Notes: generated from the letters alone by a model not told the origin. A DNA stretch of 64,000 bases from Vibrio amylolyticus (GCF_023145695.1 NZ_JAJHVV010000009.1:166862-230861); one strand, 5' to 3'. Counted from the first letter of the stretch, positions 18,503 to 28,297 are shown. Translations and numbers: made by a program.

Positions 18503-19213
18503 TTGAATCTGACAATTAATACTTCTGAACTAATCGATCTATTTGCTGCATTTGAGCTGGAGTTAGGTTTTCTTAACTCAGAATCAGATACGGTGACTAA
18601 GTTAAGAGAGATGGTTCTATGGATTAAGAGTGATATTCCAGTGGGAGGTTTTGCTCCTACTGTGGATGGACGAAGCTTACCAAAGGTGGTGAGACATATT
18701 TTCGATAGTACTCACTTTACGCTTGATGAATTAACTGAATTTGCTCTAAATGAGTGTAGCTTTAGTTGTGAAGGCACTGGTGTGAGTTACCCGGAAGATT
18801 GGGATGCTGACGATCTAGAAGAGTGTGGTATTTACCGACCAACCGAAGTAGTGGTATTAAGCTACTGGATTGGGGGATTCTCTGATGTCTTGATTCCGCG
18901 AACATCGTACATTCAAACGCTACTACAATACCTTATAGAGAACAGTCGTGATGATCTTGTGGTGCGGCTTAATAAGGCGTTATGTGTGGCAAGTAAGGTA
19001 GGTCTATCACCGTTACAGCACCGGAGCTTGCATTTACTGCTATTAAACATTGAACCAGAACTAAGGCTTAGCCAATCACGAAAGTTGAATGAGTTAAATG
19101 GAAAGATGCAAGCGCTAAGAGATCTTCTGCGTGATACGGATGCTGCCTTAGGTATCTCATCGCAACTAGAGGTAAAAACTTGGGGGCATGTACGTCAGTA
19201 TGATTTATGGTAA
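18503..19213 (+). CDS. Uncharacterised protein
   Basis: This 236-residue soluble protein has no signal peptide or membrane segment. The frame starts at TTG 18503, placed after an AAAGGACG ribosome site, and no better ATG exists. The N-terminal half is acidic. It contains a Cys cluster (NECSFSCEGTG, then EECGIYRPTE) around residues 88-112, and the C-terminal half is helical and Leu/Arg rich. I do not recognise the family. It follows the TetR gene by 83 bases but has its own ribosome site and a terminator after it. Coding character is good because the frame is long and ends cleanly at the hairpin. Confidence 0.6.
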   Translation: MNLTINTSELIDLFAAFELELGFLNSESDTVTKLREMVLWIKSDIPVGGFAPTVDGRSLPKVVRHIFDSTHFTLDELTEFALNECSFSCEGTGVSYPEDWDADDLEECGIYRPTEVVVLSYWIGGFSDVLIPRTSYIQTLLQYLIENSRDDLVVRLNKALCVASKVGLSPLQHRSLHLLLLNIEPELRLSQSRKLNELNGKMQALRDLLRDTDAALGISSQLEVKTWGHVRQYDLW

Positions 19214-19220
19214 AGCGCTC

Positions 19221-19268
19221 CAAGCCTGAAAGGCTTGAACTCCTTTAAGGAGGGGTCTATTTTTTTTA
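19221..19268 (+). terminator. Double-hairpin terminator
   Basis: CAAGCCT (19221-19227) pairs with AGGCTTG (19231-19237). A second CTCC...GGAG stem follows at about 19240-19252, and a run of T residues ends at 19267. It terminates the 18503 gene. Confidence 0.75.
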
Positions 19269-19387
19269 CAATATTTCAGCTTTTCTCTTCAGAGCATTTT
19301 GTACGGGCCAGTCTCTCATCACCAAAATGGGCTATGACTGCTCTTCCTACTAAATAATGACTTCTGGATTGGCTGGAAAAGTGATGT

Positions 19388-19416
19388 AAAAAACCGAAGC
19401 ATGAGCTTCGGTTTTT
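19388..19416. terminator. Bidirectional terminator before the 8-oxoguanine deaminase stop
   Basis: An A-run and CCGAAGC (19388-19400) pair with GCTTCGG and a T-run (19405-19416) over a four-base loop. It ends the leftward 19435 gene and backs up the preceding terminator. Confidence 0.88.
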
Positions 19417-19434
19417 AATACTAACCCGAAAGCG

Positions 19435-20796
19435 TTAAGAGTGTGCTGATAACTTCGCAAGCCTAACAGCCGCTGCTTTGTGCCTGTTGATCAGTGCTTC
19501 CAAATCAACACCAATAACCTGGCCGTCATGCACTCGCCATTTTCCGGCTATCATCACGCGATCCGCTTGTTGCGCCCCGCATAACAATAGTGCGGCAAGT
19601 GGATCATGGCTACCAGAAAAACGAATGTCATCGAGTTTGAACATAGAAATGTCCGCTTGTTTTCCAACATCAAGTACACCGATATCATTTCGTCCCATCG
19701 ATTGAGCTGACCCTTTCGTTGCCCAGCGAAGCGCATCAAAATGACTGATATTACTAGAGCCATATTGTAAGCGTTGCAAATACATCGCCATGCGTACTTC
19801 ACCGATCATGTTAGATCCGTCATTCGAAGCTGACCCATCAACACCTATCCCAACGTTTACACCGGCTGCTTCTAACTGATTATTTTTACAAATACCGGAC
19901 GCCAACATCATGTTTGATGTAGGACAGTGGCTAATCCCAATCTTTGCCTTACCCAAACGTTTGATTTCATCAAGGTTAAAGTGAATGCCGTGAGCAAGCC
20001 ATGTTCGTTCGTTAAGCCAGCCCACATCTTCTAAATAATCAACGGGACGCAAGCCAAATTTCTCTAAGCAAAACTCTTCTTCATCAATGGTCTCGCATAG
20101 GTGAGTATGAGTCATAACATCTTCTTGCTTGGCGATCCTTGCTGTTTCTTTCATTAAGTCTGTGGTGACGGAAAATGGAGAGCATGGAGCAAGAGCAATT
20201 TGTGTCATCGCGCCTTCACTATTGTCGTGGTATTCGCGAATAAGCCTTTGGCTGTCATCAATGATCGCTTGCTCAGTTTGAATGGTATGTCTAGGCGGTA
20301 ATCCACCTTGGTCTTCACCTAAGCTCATTGAGCCTCGGGTCAATACTGTTCGAACCCCAAGGCTTTTTGCGGACTCAACTTGTAAATCAATCGCGTTTTC
20401 TAAGCCAGTTGGAAGTAGGTAGTGATGGTCGGATGCGGTAGTACAGCCAGACATCATTAACTCTACCAGTGCGAGTTCTGTTGCAACGCTCATCATCTCG
20501 GCATCGAGGTTCGCCCAGACAGGGTAGAGCGCTTGTAACCATGGAAACAGCTCTTTATTGAGCGCATCAGGGTAGGCGCGAGTCAGCGTTTGATAAAAGT
20601 GATGGTGTGTATTCACAAGCCCTGGCGTGATCACATGGTGTGATGCATCAACGGTGTAGTCGACTACAACGCTGGGTTCTTGGTGACGTGCTAGCAGTTC
20701 AACAATTGTGGTACCGCGTACAACCAAACCGCCTTCAGCGTTTTGGTTAGTGCCGGAGTAAATTGCCAGTGGATTCTTAATCCAGATGGTGTCCAT
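19435..20796 (-). CDS. 8-oxoguanine deaminase (amidohydrolase superfamily)
   Basis: This 453-residue enzyme belongs to the metal-dependent Atz/Trz amidohydrolases. VNTHHHFYQTL (His64-His66) gives the first metal ligands. Later ligands are THTHLCE, AHGIHF and the Asp in GIGVDGSASND. The overall sequence matches the 8-oxoguanine deaminase subgroup (EC 3.5.4.32), which converts 8-oxoguanine to urate. That product enters the pathway encoded next to it, which strengthens the assignment over a second guanine or isocytosine deaminase. The ATG at 20796 has AAGGA upstream. It is the third gene of a leftward set that starts with the two purine permeases, but gaps of 138 and about 300 bases allow separate promoters. 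Confidence 0.82.
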   Translation of the reverse strand: MDTIWIKNPLAIYSGTNQNAEGGLVVRGTTIVELLARHQEPSVVVDYTVDASHHVITPGLVNTHHHFYQTLTRAYPDALNKELFPWLQALYPVWANLDAEMMSVATELALVELMMSGCTTASDHHYLLPTGLENAIDLQVESAKSLGVRTVLTRGSMSLGEDQGGLPPRHTIQTEQAIIDDSQRLIREYHDNSEGAMTQIALAPCSPFSVTTDLMKETARIAKQEDVMTHTHLCETIDEEEFCLEKFGLRPVDYLEDVGWLNERTWLAHGIHFNLDEIKRLGKAKIGISHCPTSNMMLASGICKNNQLEAAGVNVGIGVDGSASNDGSNMIGEVRMAMYLQRLQYGSSNISHFDALRWATKGSAQSMGRNDIGVLDVGKQADISMFKLDDIRFSGSHDPLAALLLCGAQQADRVMIAGKWRVHDGQVIGVDLEALINRHKAAAVRLAKLSAHS

Positions 20797-20934
20797 TCAT
20801 GGTAGTCCTTAGCCATCTCAACCTTTTCAGGGAAGAGGGTCTTTTCATTGTATTTTTTGGTTGTAAGCACCGTATTTATTGCAAAGGTGCGCTTATTTCG
20901 ACAAAGCGAAAATTTGTGTTCTTATATTTATCCG

Positions 20935-22362
20935 TTAATTTGAATTCTTAGATGATGTTAATGGCGCCGATGTTTCTAATGTATCGTCTTGTTGTACGTT
21001 CGTTTCATTAAGAGATTGTTCGGCCATCTCTTCTTCTACCTGCAACTGACTTTCGGCTAACGCTTCTTTCTCTTCTTTTGCGGAAGACTTTGGAAGCAAG
21101 ATATTCAATAGAACCGTTACGATGGTGCCTGTTGTGATCCCTGAGTGTAAAAAGTTAGACAGATCATGAGGTAAGTGCTGTAAAAGCCTTGGTTCGAATG
21201 TGACCGCAAGACCAGAGGCAAGCCCGACACAGATAACCAGCGCGTTTCGCTTAGTATCGGCAGCTTTAATAAGCATACGAATACCCGCATACGCGATCAT
21301 GCCAAACATAACAAACCCGACACCACCTAACACAGGTTTTGGAATGGTGACTGCAAAGGCGGCCAACTTGGGAAATAGACCACCAAGAATGAGTAGGCCA
21401 CCTGTCGTTGCAACCACGTATCGGCTTGCGACGCCGGTGATACCGACAATCCCGACATTTTGGCTAAATGAAGCCAACGGCATTGCTGTTAAAATGGACG
21501 ATAGGGTACTACCCACACCATCGGCCAATAGACCACGCTTTAAGTCTTTTCCGCTTACTTTGGTATGACAGTTGTTACCAAGAGCCATGAAATCACCGGT
21601 TGCTTCAGCGATAACAACAATGTAAACCAAGCTCATACTAATGATGGCGCTTAGAGAAAAGGTTAAGCCAAATTTAAACGGTTCAGGGCCACCGACCCAA
21701 GCGGCAGAGCTTAGCTGTTCAAGGTTAACCATCCCCAATGATAATGCCACAATGTAACCACCTGCTAACCCGATAACGATGGCTGACGCTGCCACGGCAC
21801 CTTTGCAGTAAACAGAAACCGCGACCACTATACCCAGTGATACGGCTGCTAAAAAGAGCTTGGGTAATGTAGCGAATTCTTCACTCACGGTTGGGGAATC
21901 ACCGACCCAATTCATAGCAACAGGCAGTATTGTTAAGCCGATCAGTGTCACTACGACACCACTGACCACGGTTGGAAAGAGTTTTCTCACCTTATCCATA
22001 TAGAAACTGGCAATGATGACGACAAACGATCCAACGAGTGCAGCGCCCATGATGCTTGAGACGCCCCCTTCTTTTCCGATCGCAATAGCGACACCCAAAA
22101 AGGCAAAGCTAGAACCCATCACAACGGGTAGACGGATACCAAATGGGCCAATACCGAGACATTGTGCAATGGTGACAATACCTGACGCGAGTAACGCAGC
22201 GTTAATTAGAGACACGATATCTGGGCTGGGGAGGCCAATGGAGGATCCGACAATCAAAGGCACCGCAACAATACCACCGATGGAGGCGAGCATGTGTTGC
22301 AAAGCGAGTAAGAGGGTTATCCCTTTAGGAGGACGTTGGTTTAATGTGTAGAGAAGTTTCAT
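20935..22362 (-). CDS. NCS2 family urate/xanthine:cation symporter
   Basis: This 475-residue protein has about 12-14 hydrophobic segments. The NCS2 signature SQNVGIVGITGVASR falls near residues 298-312, and a VIAEATGDF segment near 250 carries the TM8 acidic residue used for purine recognition. The C-terminal 45 residues are hydrophilic and Glu/Gln/Ser rich. Members closest to this pattern carry urate and xanthine with protons (UacT/XanP group). Its position beside 8-oxoguanine deaminase and the urate genes fits. The ATG at 22362 has a GAGGAA ribosome site. Confidence 0.87.
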   Translation of the reverse strand: MKLLYTLNQRPPKGITLLLALQHMLASIGGIVAVPLIVGSSIGLPSPDIVSLINAALLASGIVTIAQCLGIGPFGIRLPVVMGSSFAFLGVAIAIGKEGGVSSIMGAALVGSFVVIIASFYMDKVRKLFPTVVSGVVVTLIGLTILPVAMNWVGDSPTVSEEFATLPKLFLAAVSLGIVVAVSVYCKGAVAASAIVIGLAGGYIVALSLGMVNLEQLSSAAWVGGPEPFKFGLTFSLSAIISMSLVYIVVIAEATGDFMALGNNCHTKVSGKDLKRGLLADGVGSTLSSILTAMPLASFSQNVGIVGITGVASRYVVATTGGLLILGGLFPKLAAFAVTIPKPVLGGVGFVMFGMIAYAGIRMLIKAADTKRNALVICVGLASGLAVTFEPRLLQHLPHDLSNFLHSGITTGTIVTVLLNILLPKSSAKEEKEALAESQLQVEEEMAEQSLNETNVQQDDTLETSAPLTSSKNSN

Positions 22363-22553
22363 GTTCTGTTCCTCAAGAGTGAATTATTTACTCTTAGTTT
22401 TATAAAAACAATGACTTCTACAAACTGCGTAGGGTCAAAACTATCAACGACAGAGTGTACTGCGCCGAATTTTTGGTGCACAAAACCGTAAAGGCCAAGC
22501 CTTTTCAATTTCGAGCAGAGATTAGGTTATGTTTTTAGGTGATTTATGTTGAA

Positions 22554-22592
22554 AGCCAGCTCTCTCTTGATGCTAAAAGAGTTGAGCTGGCT
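22554..22592 (-). terminator. Hairpin downstream of the AzgA-type permease gene
   Basis: AGCCAGCTC (22554-22562) pairs exactly with GAGCTGGCT (22584-22592), with a further TCTCTT/AAGAG extension inside. Only a short T-rich stretch follows on the minus strand, so termination may be leaky into the next permease gene. Confidence 0.55.
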
Positions 22593-22658
22593 AGGTATTA
22601 TTAGCACTGATTGATGTGCTTTACGTTGTCACCCAAACGAGCTTAGGTATCAACAAGG

Positions 22659-23999
22659 CTAGATATAAACGAGCTTTGCAACAAAAATTGCTGTCAGAAC
22701 GTACATTGAGATAGAAACATCTTTTGTTTTACCTGTTGCCACTTTTAGTACAGTGTAAGTAATAAAGCCAAGTGCAATACCGTTTGCGATAGAGAACGTT
22801 AATGGCATCATTAGAGCCGTTATCGCTGCTGGCGCACCGTTGGTGAAGTCTTTCCAGTCAACGTGCTGCATGCTGCTCATCATCACGAATGCGACATAGA
22901 TAAGTGCACCAGATGTTGCGTACGCTGGGATCATTCCAGCCAGTGGTGATAAGAAGATTGCAGCAATAAAGAGTGCACCAACAACAATAGCAGATAGACC
23001 AGTACGAGCACCCGCAGCGACACCTGAAGCACTTTCTACGTAACTGGTTACTGGTGGACAACCCACACAAGCACCAGCAACACTGGCAATACTATCGGCT
23101 TTTAGTGCTTTGCTTAGCCCTTCAATACGGCCTGTTTCTTTATTGATAAGATTTGCACGGTCGGCGACGCCCATCAGTGTTCCTGCTGTATCAAACATGT
23201 TGACGAACAAGAACGCTAAGATCACGCTGACCATTGAAATGTTCAGAGCGCCCGCAATATCCATTGCTAAGAACGTTGGAGCAATGCTTGGCGGTGCCGC
23301 GAAGAAACCGTTGTATTGTACAAGGCCAAGACCCATACCAATCAAAGTCACACTCAAAATACCGATAAGAACCGCACCAAAGACACGTCGCTCACTTAAC
23401 ACGGCAATGATTAGAAACGCAACGGCGGCAAGTAGCGCGTCTGGTTTTGCGAAATCACCAAGAGAGACCAATGTAGCTGGGTTTTCTACAACAATACCCG
23501 CTGTTTTTAGGCCAATTAATCCTAGGAATAGACCCACACCTGCTGTCATTGAGTAACGCAAGCTGTGAGGAATACTTTCTATAATCCACTCGCGTACTTT
23601 ATAAAAACTCATGCCGACAAAGAGAACACCAGAGATGAACACCGCACCTAGCGCCACTTCCCAGCTGTACCCCATTTCACTAACAACAGTGAAAGAGAAG
23701 AAGGCGTTAAGCCCCATGCCCGGAGCTAAGCCAACAGGCCAGTTGGCGAATAAACCCATTAAAATACAGCCGATAGCCGCACCAATACAGGTAGCGACAA
23801 AAACAGCGCCTTGATCCATGCCCGATGCGGCCATGATTTGTGGGTTAACAAAGATAATATACGCCATGGTTGCGAAGGTTGTTACGCCGCCCAATAGCTC
23901 GTTCTTTATACTACTTCCGTGTGCTTTAATTTTAAAAAAGCGCTCTAACAAACCGTTTGACGGCTGTTCGTTGAGTACATCTGCTTTACTATCATTCAT
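22659..23999 (-). CDS. AzgA/NCS2 family hypoxanthine/guanine/adenine permease
   Basis: This 446-residue protein has 12 or more hydrophobic segments and the AzgA-type signature pieces TTFATMAYIIFVNPQIM near the N-terminus, ANWPVGLAPGMGLNAFF, and TSYVESASGVAAGARTGLSA. The family imports purine bases (adenine, guanine, hypoxanthine) with protons. In E. coli the relatives are GhxP/GhxQ and AdeP/AdeQ. I cannot decide which base is preferred, though guanine or hypoxanthine would fit the guanine and xanthine enzymes in the island. AAAAGGA stands upstream of the ATG. Confidence 0.9.
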   Translation of the reverse strand: MNDSKADVLNEQPSNGLLERFFKIKAHGSSIKNELLGGVTTFATMAYIIFVNPQIMAASGMDQGAVFVATCIGAAIGCILMGLFANWPVGLAPGMGLNAFFSFTVVSEMGYSWEVALGAVFISGVLFVGMSFYKVREWIIESIPHSLRYSMTAGVGLFLGLIGLKTAGIVVENPATLVSLGDFAKPDALLAAVAFLIIAVLSERRVFGAVLIGILSVTLIGMGLGLVQYNGFFAAPPSIAPTFLAMDIAGALNISMVSVILAFLFVNMFDTAGTLMGVADRANLINKETGRIEGLSKALKADSIASVAGACVGCPPVTSYVESASGVAAGARTGLSAIVVGALFIAAIFLSPLAGMIPAYATSGALIYVAFVMMSSMQHVDWKDFTNGAPAAITALMMPLTFSIANGIALGFITYTVLKVATGKTKDVSISMYVLTAIFVAKLVYI

Positions 24000-24207
24000 T
24001 GCAGCTAGTCCTTTTTCTTATTTATATTCCGTTATTGATTCTGTAAAAATCTTAACAATATTATTAAGTTATATTCCGCTGTTGAGCTGCTTGTTACAGA
24101 GCTCGTTACTAAATCGCTAACAGATAAAAAATCCAATAGTTAAAAAGCTAGCGGAACTGTTTTAGATGAAATAAGTGTGTTGCAGTTACCGATACCATCG
24201 GCGTAAA

Positions 24208-24561
24208 TCAGCTACCTCGGTAAGTTGAAAAACTGTATGGCGAAACAAGTAAAGGCACATGGTAATGCGAATCTTCATCGCTAAGCCCAAATCGAATCAC
24301 GACATCATCAAGAAATGGAACATCATCGAGTTTGACGCCTTCTCGTTCAAAATAACTGGCGACGTGAAAGACCAACTGATATTTACCGGCCTTAAATTGA
24401 TCCTCTTCCAGTAAAGGCTTATTGGTACGGCCATCATCATTAGTAAAGGTTTGTCCAACAGGTTGGTATTGCTCGCCATCAAACTTAAACAGTTCAACTT
24501 TGATCTCCGAACCTGGTGTGCCTTTCATTGTGTCTAATACGTGTGTAGTGAGTTTTCCCAT
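24208..24561 (-). CDS. uraH: 5-hydroxyisourate hydrolase (transthyretin-like)
   Basis: This is a 117-residue transthyretin-like HIU hydrolase. It starts MGKLTTHVLDTMKGTPG, with the catalytic His in TTHVLD. It has the internal NDDGRTNKPL segment with its Arg, HYHVPLLVSPYSFSTYRGS near the end, and the family-defining C-terminal YRGS. The enzyme converts 5-hydroxyisourate, the PuuD product, to OHCU. The frame is open 41 codons further upstream, but only ATG 24561 gives the conserved start and normal length. It is divergent from puuE across a 434-base region with the GntR-type palindrome. Confidence 0.95.
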   Translation of the reverse strand: MGKLTTHVLDTMKGTPGSEIKVELFKFDGEQYQPVGQTFTNDDGRTNKPLLEEDQFKAGKYQLVFHVASYFEREGVKLDDVPFLDDVVIRFGLSDEDSHYHVPLLVSPYSFSTYRGS

Positions 24562-24995
24562 GGTGACTCTGCGCGGTAGCGCACTCCTTGATAGCTTTAC
24601 AAATTCATTATTCCTAGAAACAACCAGATCTCTAGAAACAACTAATAATCGTTGTTCTTGCTGCTGTGATATTAATATGTACACAATTTTTGAAATAGTA
24701 AAGCTTAATGTTGCGAGTTTGTTACGTCAAAAAGATGATTTTCCATTGGTGGACTCACAGTAATGACAAACAATACCGTGTAGGTTGATATTTAAGTTGT
24801 TGATTTTAAGTGTTCATTTTATATTAATTAACTTAATAAACATTTTCTTTACATTAAAATAAAAAATTGTATACAATGTAAGTATGGAGTTTGTAGGAAG
24901 CAGTCTGATTATTGAATTGAGAAGTGAACCTTCTGTTAGCACTGTTTCTTTTATCAATTACGATTTCTTAAATGAATCGAGCAAGGAGAGTTCGG
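24562..24995. promoter_or_regulatory. Divergent promoter region between uraH and puuE
   Basis: This AT-rich gap drives uraH leftward and the puuE operon rightward. For puuE a TTTACA hexamer (24848-24853) and TACAAT (24872-24877) are 18 bases apart and make a plausible sigma-70 promoter. The palindrome ATTGTATACAAT overlaps the -10. A strong AAGGAGA at 24983-24989 serves puuE ATG 24996. No gene is seen here. Confidence 0.65.
24866..24877. promoter_or_regulatory. Predicted GntR operator ATTGTATACAAT
   Basis: This is a perfect 12-base palindrome that fits the FadR-type GntR consensus with a TGTATACA core. The same 10-base core TTGTATACAA recurs exactly at 47441-47450 in front of the gntR gene. 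Overlap with the putative -10 of puuE fits repression. Confidence 0.75.
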
Positions 24996-25907
24996 ATGAA
25001 TAAGGATTATTCGAGAGATTTAATCGGCTATGGCCAGAATCCCCCTCATCCCCACTGGCCGAATAATGCCAAAATCGCCATTTCATTTGTTCTTAACTAT
25101 GAAGAAGGTGGCGAGCGTTGTGTACTTCATGGTGATGAAGAATCAGAAGCTTTCCTGTCAGAGATACCCTCTGCGCAACCTATTAAGGGTGAACGCCACA
25201 TCAGTATGGAATCGATCTATGAATACGGTAGCCGAGCTGGTGTATGGCGCGTATTACGTTTGTTTGATGAGTATGAGATTCCACTCACCATATTTGCCGT
25301 TGCGATGGCAATAGAACGCTACCCAGATGTTGCAAAAGCAATGGTTAAGGCGGGGCATGAGATTTGTAGCCACGGTTATCGTTGGATCGATTATCAATAT
25401 ATGGATAAAGATCTTGAGCGTGAGCACATGAGTAAAGCCATTGATATCATCGAGAAGGTGACAGGGTCACGTCCTTTGGGTTGGTATACAGGTCGAACAG
25501 GGCCGAATACTCGCCAGCTTGTTGCCGATGAAGGTGGCTTCTTATATGACTCAGACGCGTATGATGATGATCTGCCTTATTGGCACACGCAAGGTGAAAA
25601 ACCGCAACTTGTTATCCCATACACGCTAGATGCGAACGATATGCGCTTTTCAACTGTTCAAGGCTTCAACAGTGGTGAACAGTTCTACCAATATCTAAAA
25701 GATACGTTTGACACCTTATACATGGAAGGCGAAACCGCGCCGAAAATGATGTCAGTTGGCCTTCATTGCCGATTGATAGGTCGCCCAGGCCGAATTGCTG
25801 CGCTGCGCAAGTTCTTAGACTACGTTAAACAGCATGATCGAGTGTGGCTAACGCGACGCGTTGATATCGCGAAACATTGGCACGAAGTACACCCATATTC
25901 AAAGTAA
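24996..25907 (+). CDS. puuE: Allantoinase PuuE (polysaccharide deacetylase-like)
   Basis: This 303-residue protein belongs to the metal-independent or weakly metal-binding PuuE allantoinases, which have the NodB/polysaccharide deacetylase fold. It begins MNKDYSRDLIGYGQNPPHPHWPNNAKIAISFVLNYEEGGE, the family hallmark. It has GHEICSHGYRWIDYQ and GWYTGRTGPNTRQLV, and a C-terminal GLHCRLIGRPGRIAAL. It hydrolyses allantoin to allantoate. ATG 24996 is chosen over 24972 because AAGGAGA sits seven bases upstream. It is the first gene of puuE-uraD-alc-allA-puuD, all co-directional. Confidence 0.95.
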   Translation: MNKDYSRDLIGYGQNPPHPHWPNNAKIAISFVLNYEEGGERCVLHGDEESEAFLSEIPSAQPIKGERHISMESIYEYGSRAGVWRVLRLFDEYEIPLTIFAVAMAIERYPDVAKAMVKAGHEICSHGYRWIDYQYMDKDLEREHMSKAIDIIEKVTGSRPLGWYTGRTGPNTRQLVADEGGFLYDSDAYDDDLPYWHTQGEKPQLVIPYTLDANDMRFSTVQGFNSGEQFYQYLKDTFDTLYMEGETAPKMMSVGLHCRLIGRPGRIAALRKFLDYVKQHDRVWLTRRVDIAKHWHEVHPYSK

Positions 25908-25934
25908 TCATCATTAATGCTCAAGGAGGGCAAC

Positions 25935-26450
25935 ATGACCCAGTTTAGATTTTGTAAGCCAACCCAAATGGACAAAGAAGCCTTTGTTTCTCATTTTGCG
26001 GATGTGTATGAACACAGCCCATGGGTGGCGCAAGTCGTATTTGAACAAGGGCTTAGTGATGAAGATAACAATGTAGAAAGCTTACATTTTAAAATGGCTT
26101 CATCACTGCTTAGCGCTGACCAAGATAAACAGCTAGCACTGATTAATGCTCACCCGGATTTAGCTGGGCGTGCAGCAGTTAACGGTGAACTCACCGCAGC
26201 CTCTACGTCAGAGCAAGCTGGAGCGGGAATTGATCAATGTTCTCCTCAAGAGTTTACTAAATTTACCACCTATAACGATAGCTACAAAAGTCGCTTCAAC
26301 TTTCCCTTTATCATGGCGGTAAAAGGGGCCAATCGTTACCAAATTCTCGAGTCGTTCGAGAAGCGATTAGGCAATGATAGTGAAACTGAGTTTGCTACTG
26401 CGATTCAAGAAATCAACAAGATTGCCCTGTTTCGCCTCCGAGATATGTAA
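25935..26450 (+). CDS. uraD: OHCU decarboxylase
   Basis: This 171-residue all-helical protein carries the OHCU decarboxylase landmarks. These are the EHSPWVAQ segment with a catalytic His, the LINAHPDLAGRAA motif near residue 85, EQAGAGIDQC and the NFPFIMAVKGANRYQIL segment. The enzyme turns OHCU into S-allantoin stereospecifically. ATG 25935 follows AAGGAGGG. It starts only 27 bases after the puuE stop, so the two are co-transcribed. In several bacteria puuE and this gene are adjacent or fused. Confidence 0.94.
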   Translation: MTQFRFCKPTQMDKEAFVSHFADVYEHSPWVAQVVFEQGLSDEDNNVESLHFKMASSLLSADQDKQLALINAHPDLAGRAAVNGELTAASTSEQAGAGIDQCSPQEFTKFTTYNDSYKSRFNFPFIMAVKGANRYQILESFEKRLGNDSETEFATAIQEINKIALFRLRDM

Positions 26451-26548
26451 GTCAACAGCGACAACTATTTCGGCTTAAAACGAGCGCTAAATAAAGCCCT
26501 CGATACTCATTTTATTATTAATTGAACAATTGGATAGGATTCAAACGA

Positions 26549-27556
26549 ATGACACAAGAACTTGGACAAACAAATCGCTTTCAAGATTACACGAACCTAG
26601 CAGACGAGCGACTCGGTGCTGAAGCACTTTATGCAACGGATGATTTCTTTGCAGACAAATCTCGCATGTTACGTCGTGAGGCGCCTGAGTGGAAAGATGA
26701 TGTCTATGATGATAACGGCAAGTGGATGGATGGCTGGGAAAGCCGTCGTAAGCGTGGTGAAGGTTACGACTACTGTGTAGTAAAACTTGGCCTAGCGGGC
26801 ACCATTGCAGGGGTAGACATCGACACAACATGGTTTACTGGTAACTTCCCGCCGTCAGCGTCTTTAGATGCCTGTTACAGCCCAGAAGGTGCGCCTTCTG
26901 AGTCTCAAGAGTGGGATGAGATCATTGCGTCGACTAGCCTTCAAGGCGACAAGCATCACCTAACCGAAATTGACAGTGACAAAGTGTACACACACGTTCG
27001 CCTGAATATTTACCCAGATGGTGGTGTCGCACGCTTACGTATCTACGGTCGTCCAAGTGTTGATTGGGCAAACCTAAGCGCTTCTCAGCAACTTGATTTC
27101 GCAGCGGTAGAAAATGGCGGTCGCGCACTGGCATGTAGTGATGAGCATTATGGAACTAAAGCCAACATTTTAGGCCCTGGTCGTGGCGAAAACATGGGTG
27201 ACGGTTGGGAAACGGCGCGTCGTCGTACTCCTGGTAATGATTGGGTCATCGTTGCACTTGGTCACTCTGCGAATATCTCACGTGTTGTGGTTGATACGGC
27301 TCACTTTAAAGGTAACTTCCCAGACAGCTGTTCAATTCAAGCAGCCTACGTAAGTGGCGGAACAGATGATCAAGTAGAGACACAAAGTCTATTCTGGCGT
27401 GAACTGTTACCTGCTCAAAAGCTATCAGCACACGAGTTGCATGAGTTCAACGAGCAAGTGAAAGACCTTGGTGCGATCACGCACGTTCGACTCAATATCT
27501 TCCCAGATGGTGGTATTAGTCGTTTACGTTTATTTGGTACTAAAGCATCGAAGTAA
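26549..27556 (+). CDS. alc: Allantoicase
   Basis: This 335-residue protein is built of two repeated jelly-roll allantoicase domains. Each contains a WETxRRR-like WESRRKR or WETARRR segment, followed by a [32 protein letters not shown] stretch (repeated later as [19 protein letters not shown]) and the ending [20 protein letters not shown]. The enzyme splits allantoate into ureidoglycolate and urea. A TTG at 26522 is in frame, but ATG 26549 is preceded by AGGAT. It lies 98 bases after uraD in the same direction. Confidence 0.95.
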   Translation: MTQELGQTNRFQDYTNLADERLGAEALYATDDFFADKSRMLRREAPEWKDDVYDDNGKWMDGWESRRKRGEGYDYCVVKLGLAGTIAGVDIDTTWFTGNFPPSASLDACYSPEGAPSESQEWDEIIASTSLQGDKHHLTEIDSDKVYTHVRLNIYPDGGVARLRIYGRPSVDWANLSASQQLDFAAVENGGRALACSDEHYGTKANILGPGRGENMGDGWETARRRTPGNDWVIVALGHSANISRVVVDTAHFKGNFPDSCSIQAAYVSGGTDDQVETQSLFWRELLPAQKLSAHELHEFNEQVKDLGAITHVRLNIFPDGGISRLRLFGTKASK

Positions 27557-27659
27557 GGTCTTCGAAATTATAACCTCGAAGTAACCGTATCGAAGTAAAA
27601 GCATAAAACAAAGTAGTTATTAGGTAGCAGCTAAGTAAAAGCGAATTAAGGGAAATCAA

Positions 27660-28235
27660 ATGAGCAACGGCAATCGTCAACTTGAACTATCACGTTTAAA
27701 AATAGAGCCATTAACAAAAGCAGCGTTTGCTGAATTTGGAGACGTTATTGAAGCGGAAAACAGTGATTTCTTCATGATCAATAACGGTTCGACTAAACGT
27801 TTTCATAAATTGGCGAGTGCAGATGTTGAAGAGCAGGGCGGTCACACAATCATGAGTATTTTTGAAGCAACACCGCTTGAATACCCATTGACGATCAACA
27901 TGCTCGAACGACACCCGCTAGGCTCTCAAGCTTTTATTCCATTACTTGGCCAGCCTTATCTATTGGTTGTCGCTCCAAAAGGCGACAACCCAAGCTTATC
28001 GCAGTGTCGCGCTTTTCTAAGTAACGGCAAGCAAGGTGTGAACTACTTAAAAGGGGTTTGGCATCACCCAGTATTGGCATTAACTCCTCAAGATCGTTTT
28101 CTAATTGTCGATCGAGCAGGAGAGGGCAATAACTGTGACGAAGTGCATTTCGAAGACAATCTCGTCTCTTTGCATTTGGATGACCTCCCTAATGTAAATA
28201 ATCAGGATGAAAAGCAGCTCGCCGAAGTGAATTAA
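27660..28235 (+). CDS. allA: Ureidoglycolate lyase
   Basis: This 191-residue cupin-like protein matches AllA. It has ELSRLKIEPLTKAAFAEFGDVIE at the start, then STKRFHKLASADV, TINMLERHPLGSQAFIPL and GVNYLKGVWHHPVLAL. It cleaves ureidoglycolate to glyoxylate and urea. The C-terminal tail of about 20 residues is acidic and variable. It is the fourth gene of the puuE operon. A GGGAAATCAA stretch in front of the ATG is a weak ribosome site. Confidence 0.94.
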   Translation: MSNGNRQLELSRLKIEPLTKAAFAEFGDVIEAENSDFFMINNGSTKRFHKLASADVEEQGGHTIMSIFEATPLEYPLTINMLERHPLGSQAFIPLLGQPYLLVVAPKGDNPSLSQCRAFLSNGKQGVNYLKGVWHHPVLALTPQDRFLIVDRAGEGNNCDEVHFEDNLVSLHLDDLPNVNNQDEKQLAEVN

Positions 28236-28297
28236 GCGTCTGACTAATAGGCGTAGAAACAACGAACGAAAGCGCAGATGCATTAAAGGAGTAAATT

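Noticed and set aside
24000..24207. Purine riboswitch in front of the AzgA permease gene
   Set aside because: None of the conserved purine riboswitch junction bases or stems could be seen.
24670..24690. TATGTACACAATT as another GntR site
   Set aside because: The symmetry is shifted and several positions differ from TTGTATACAA.
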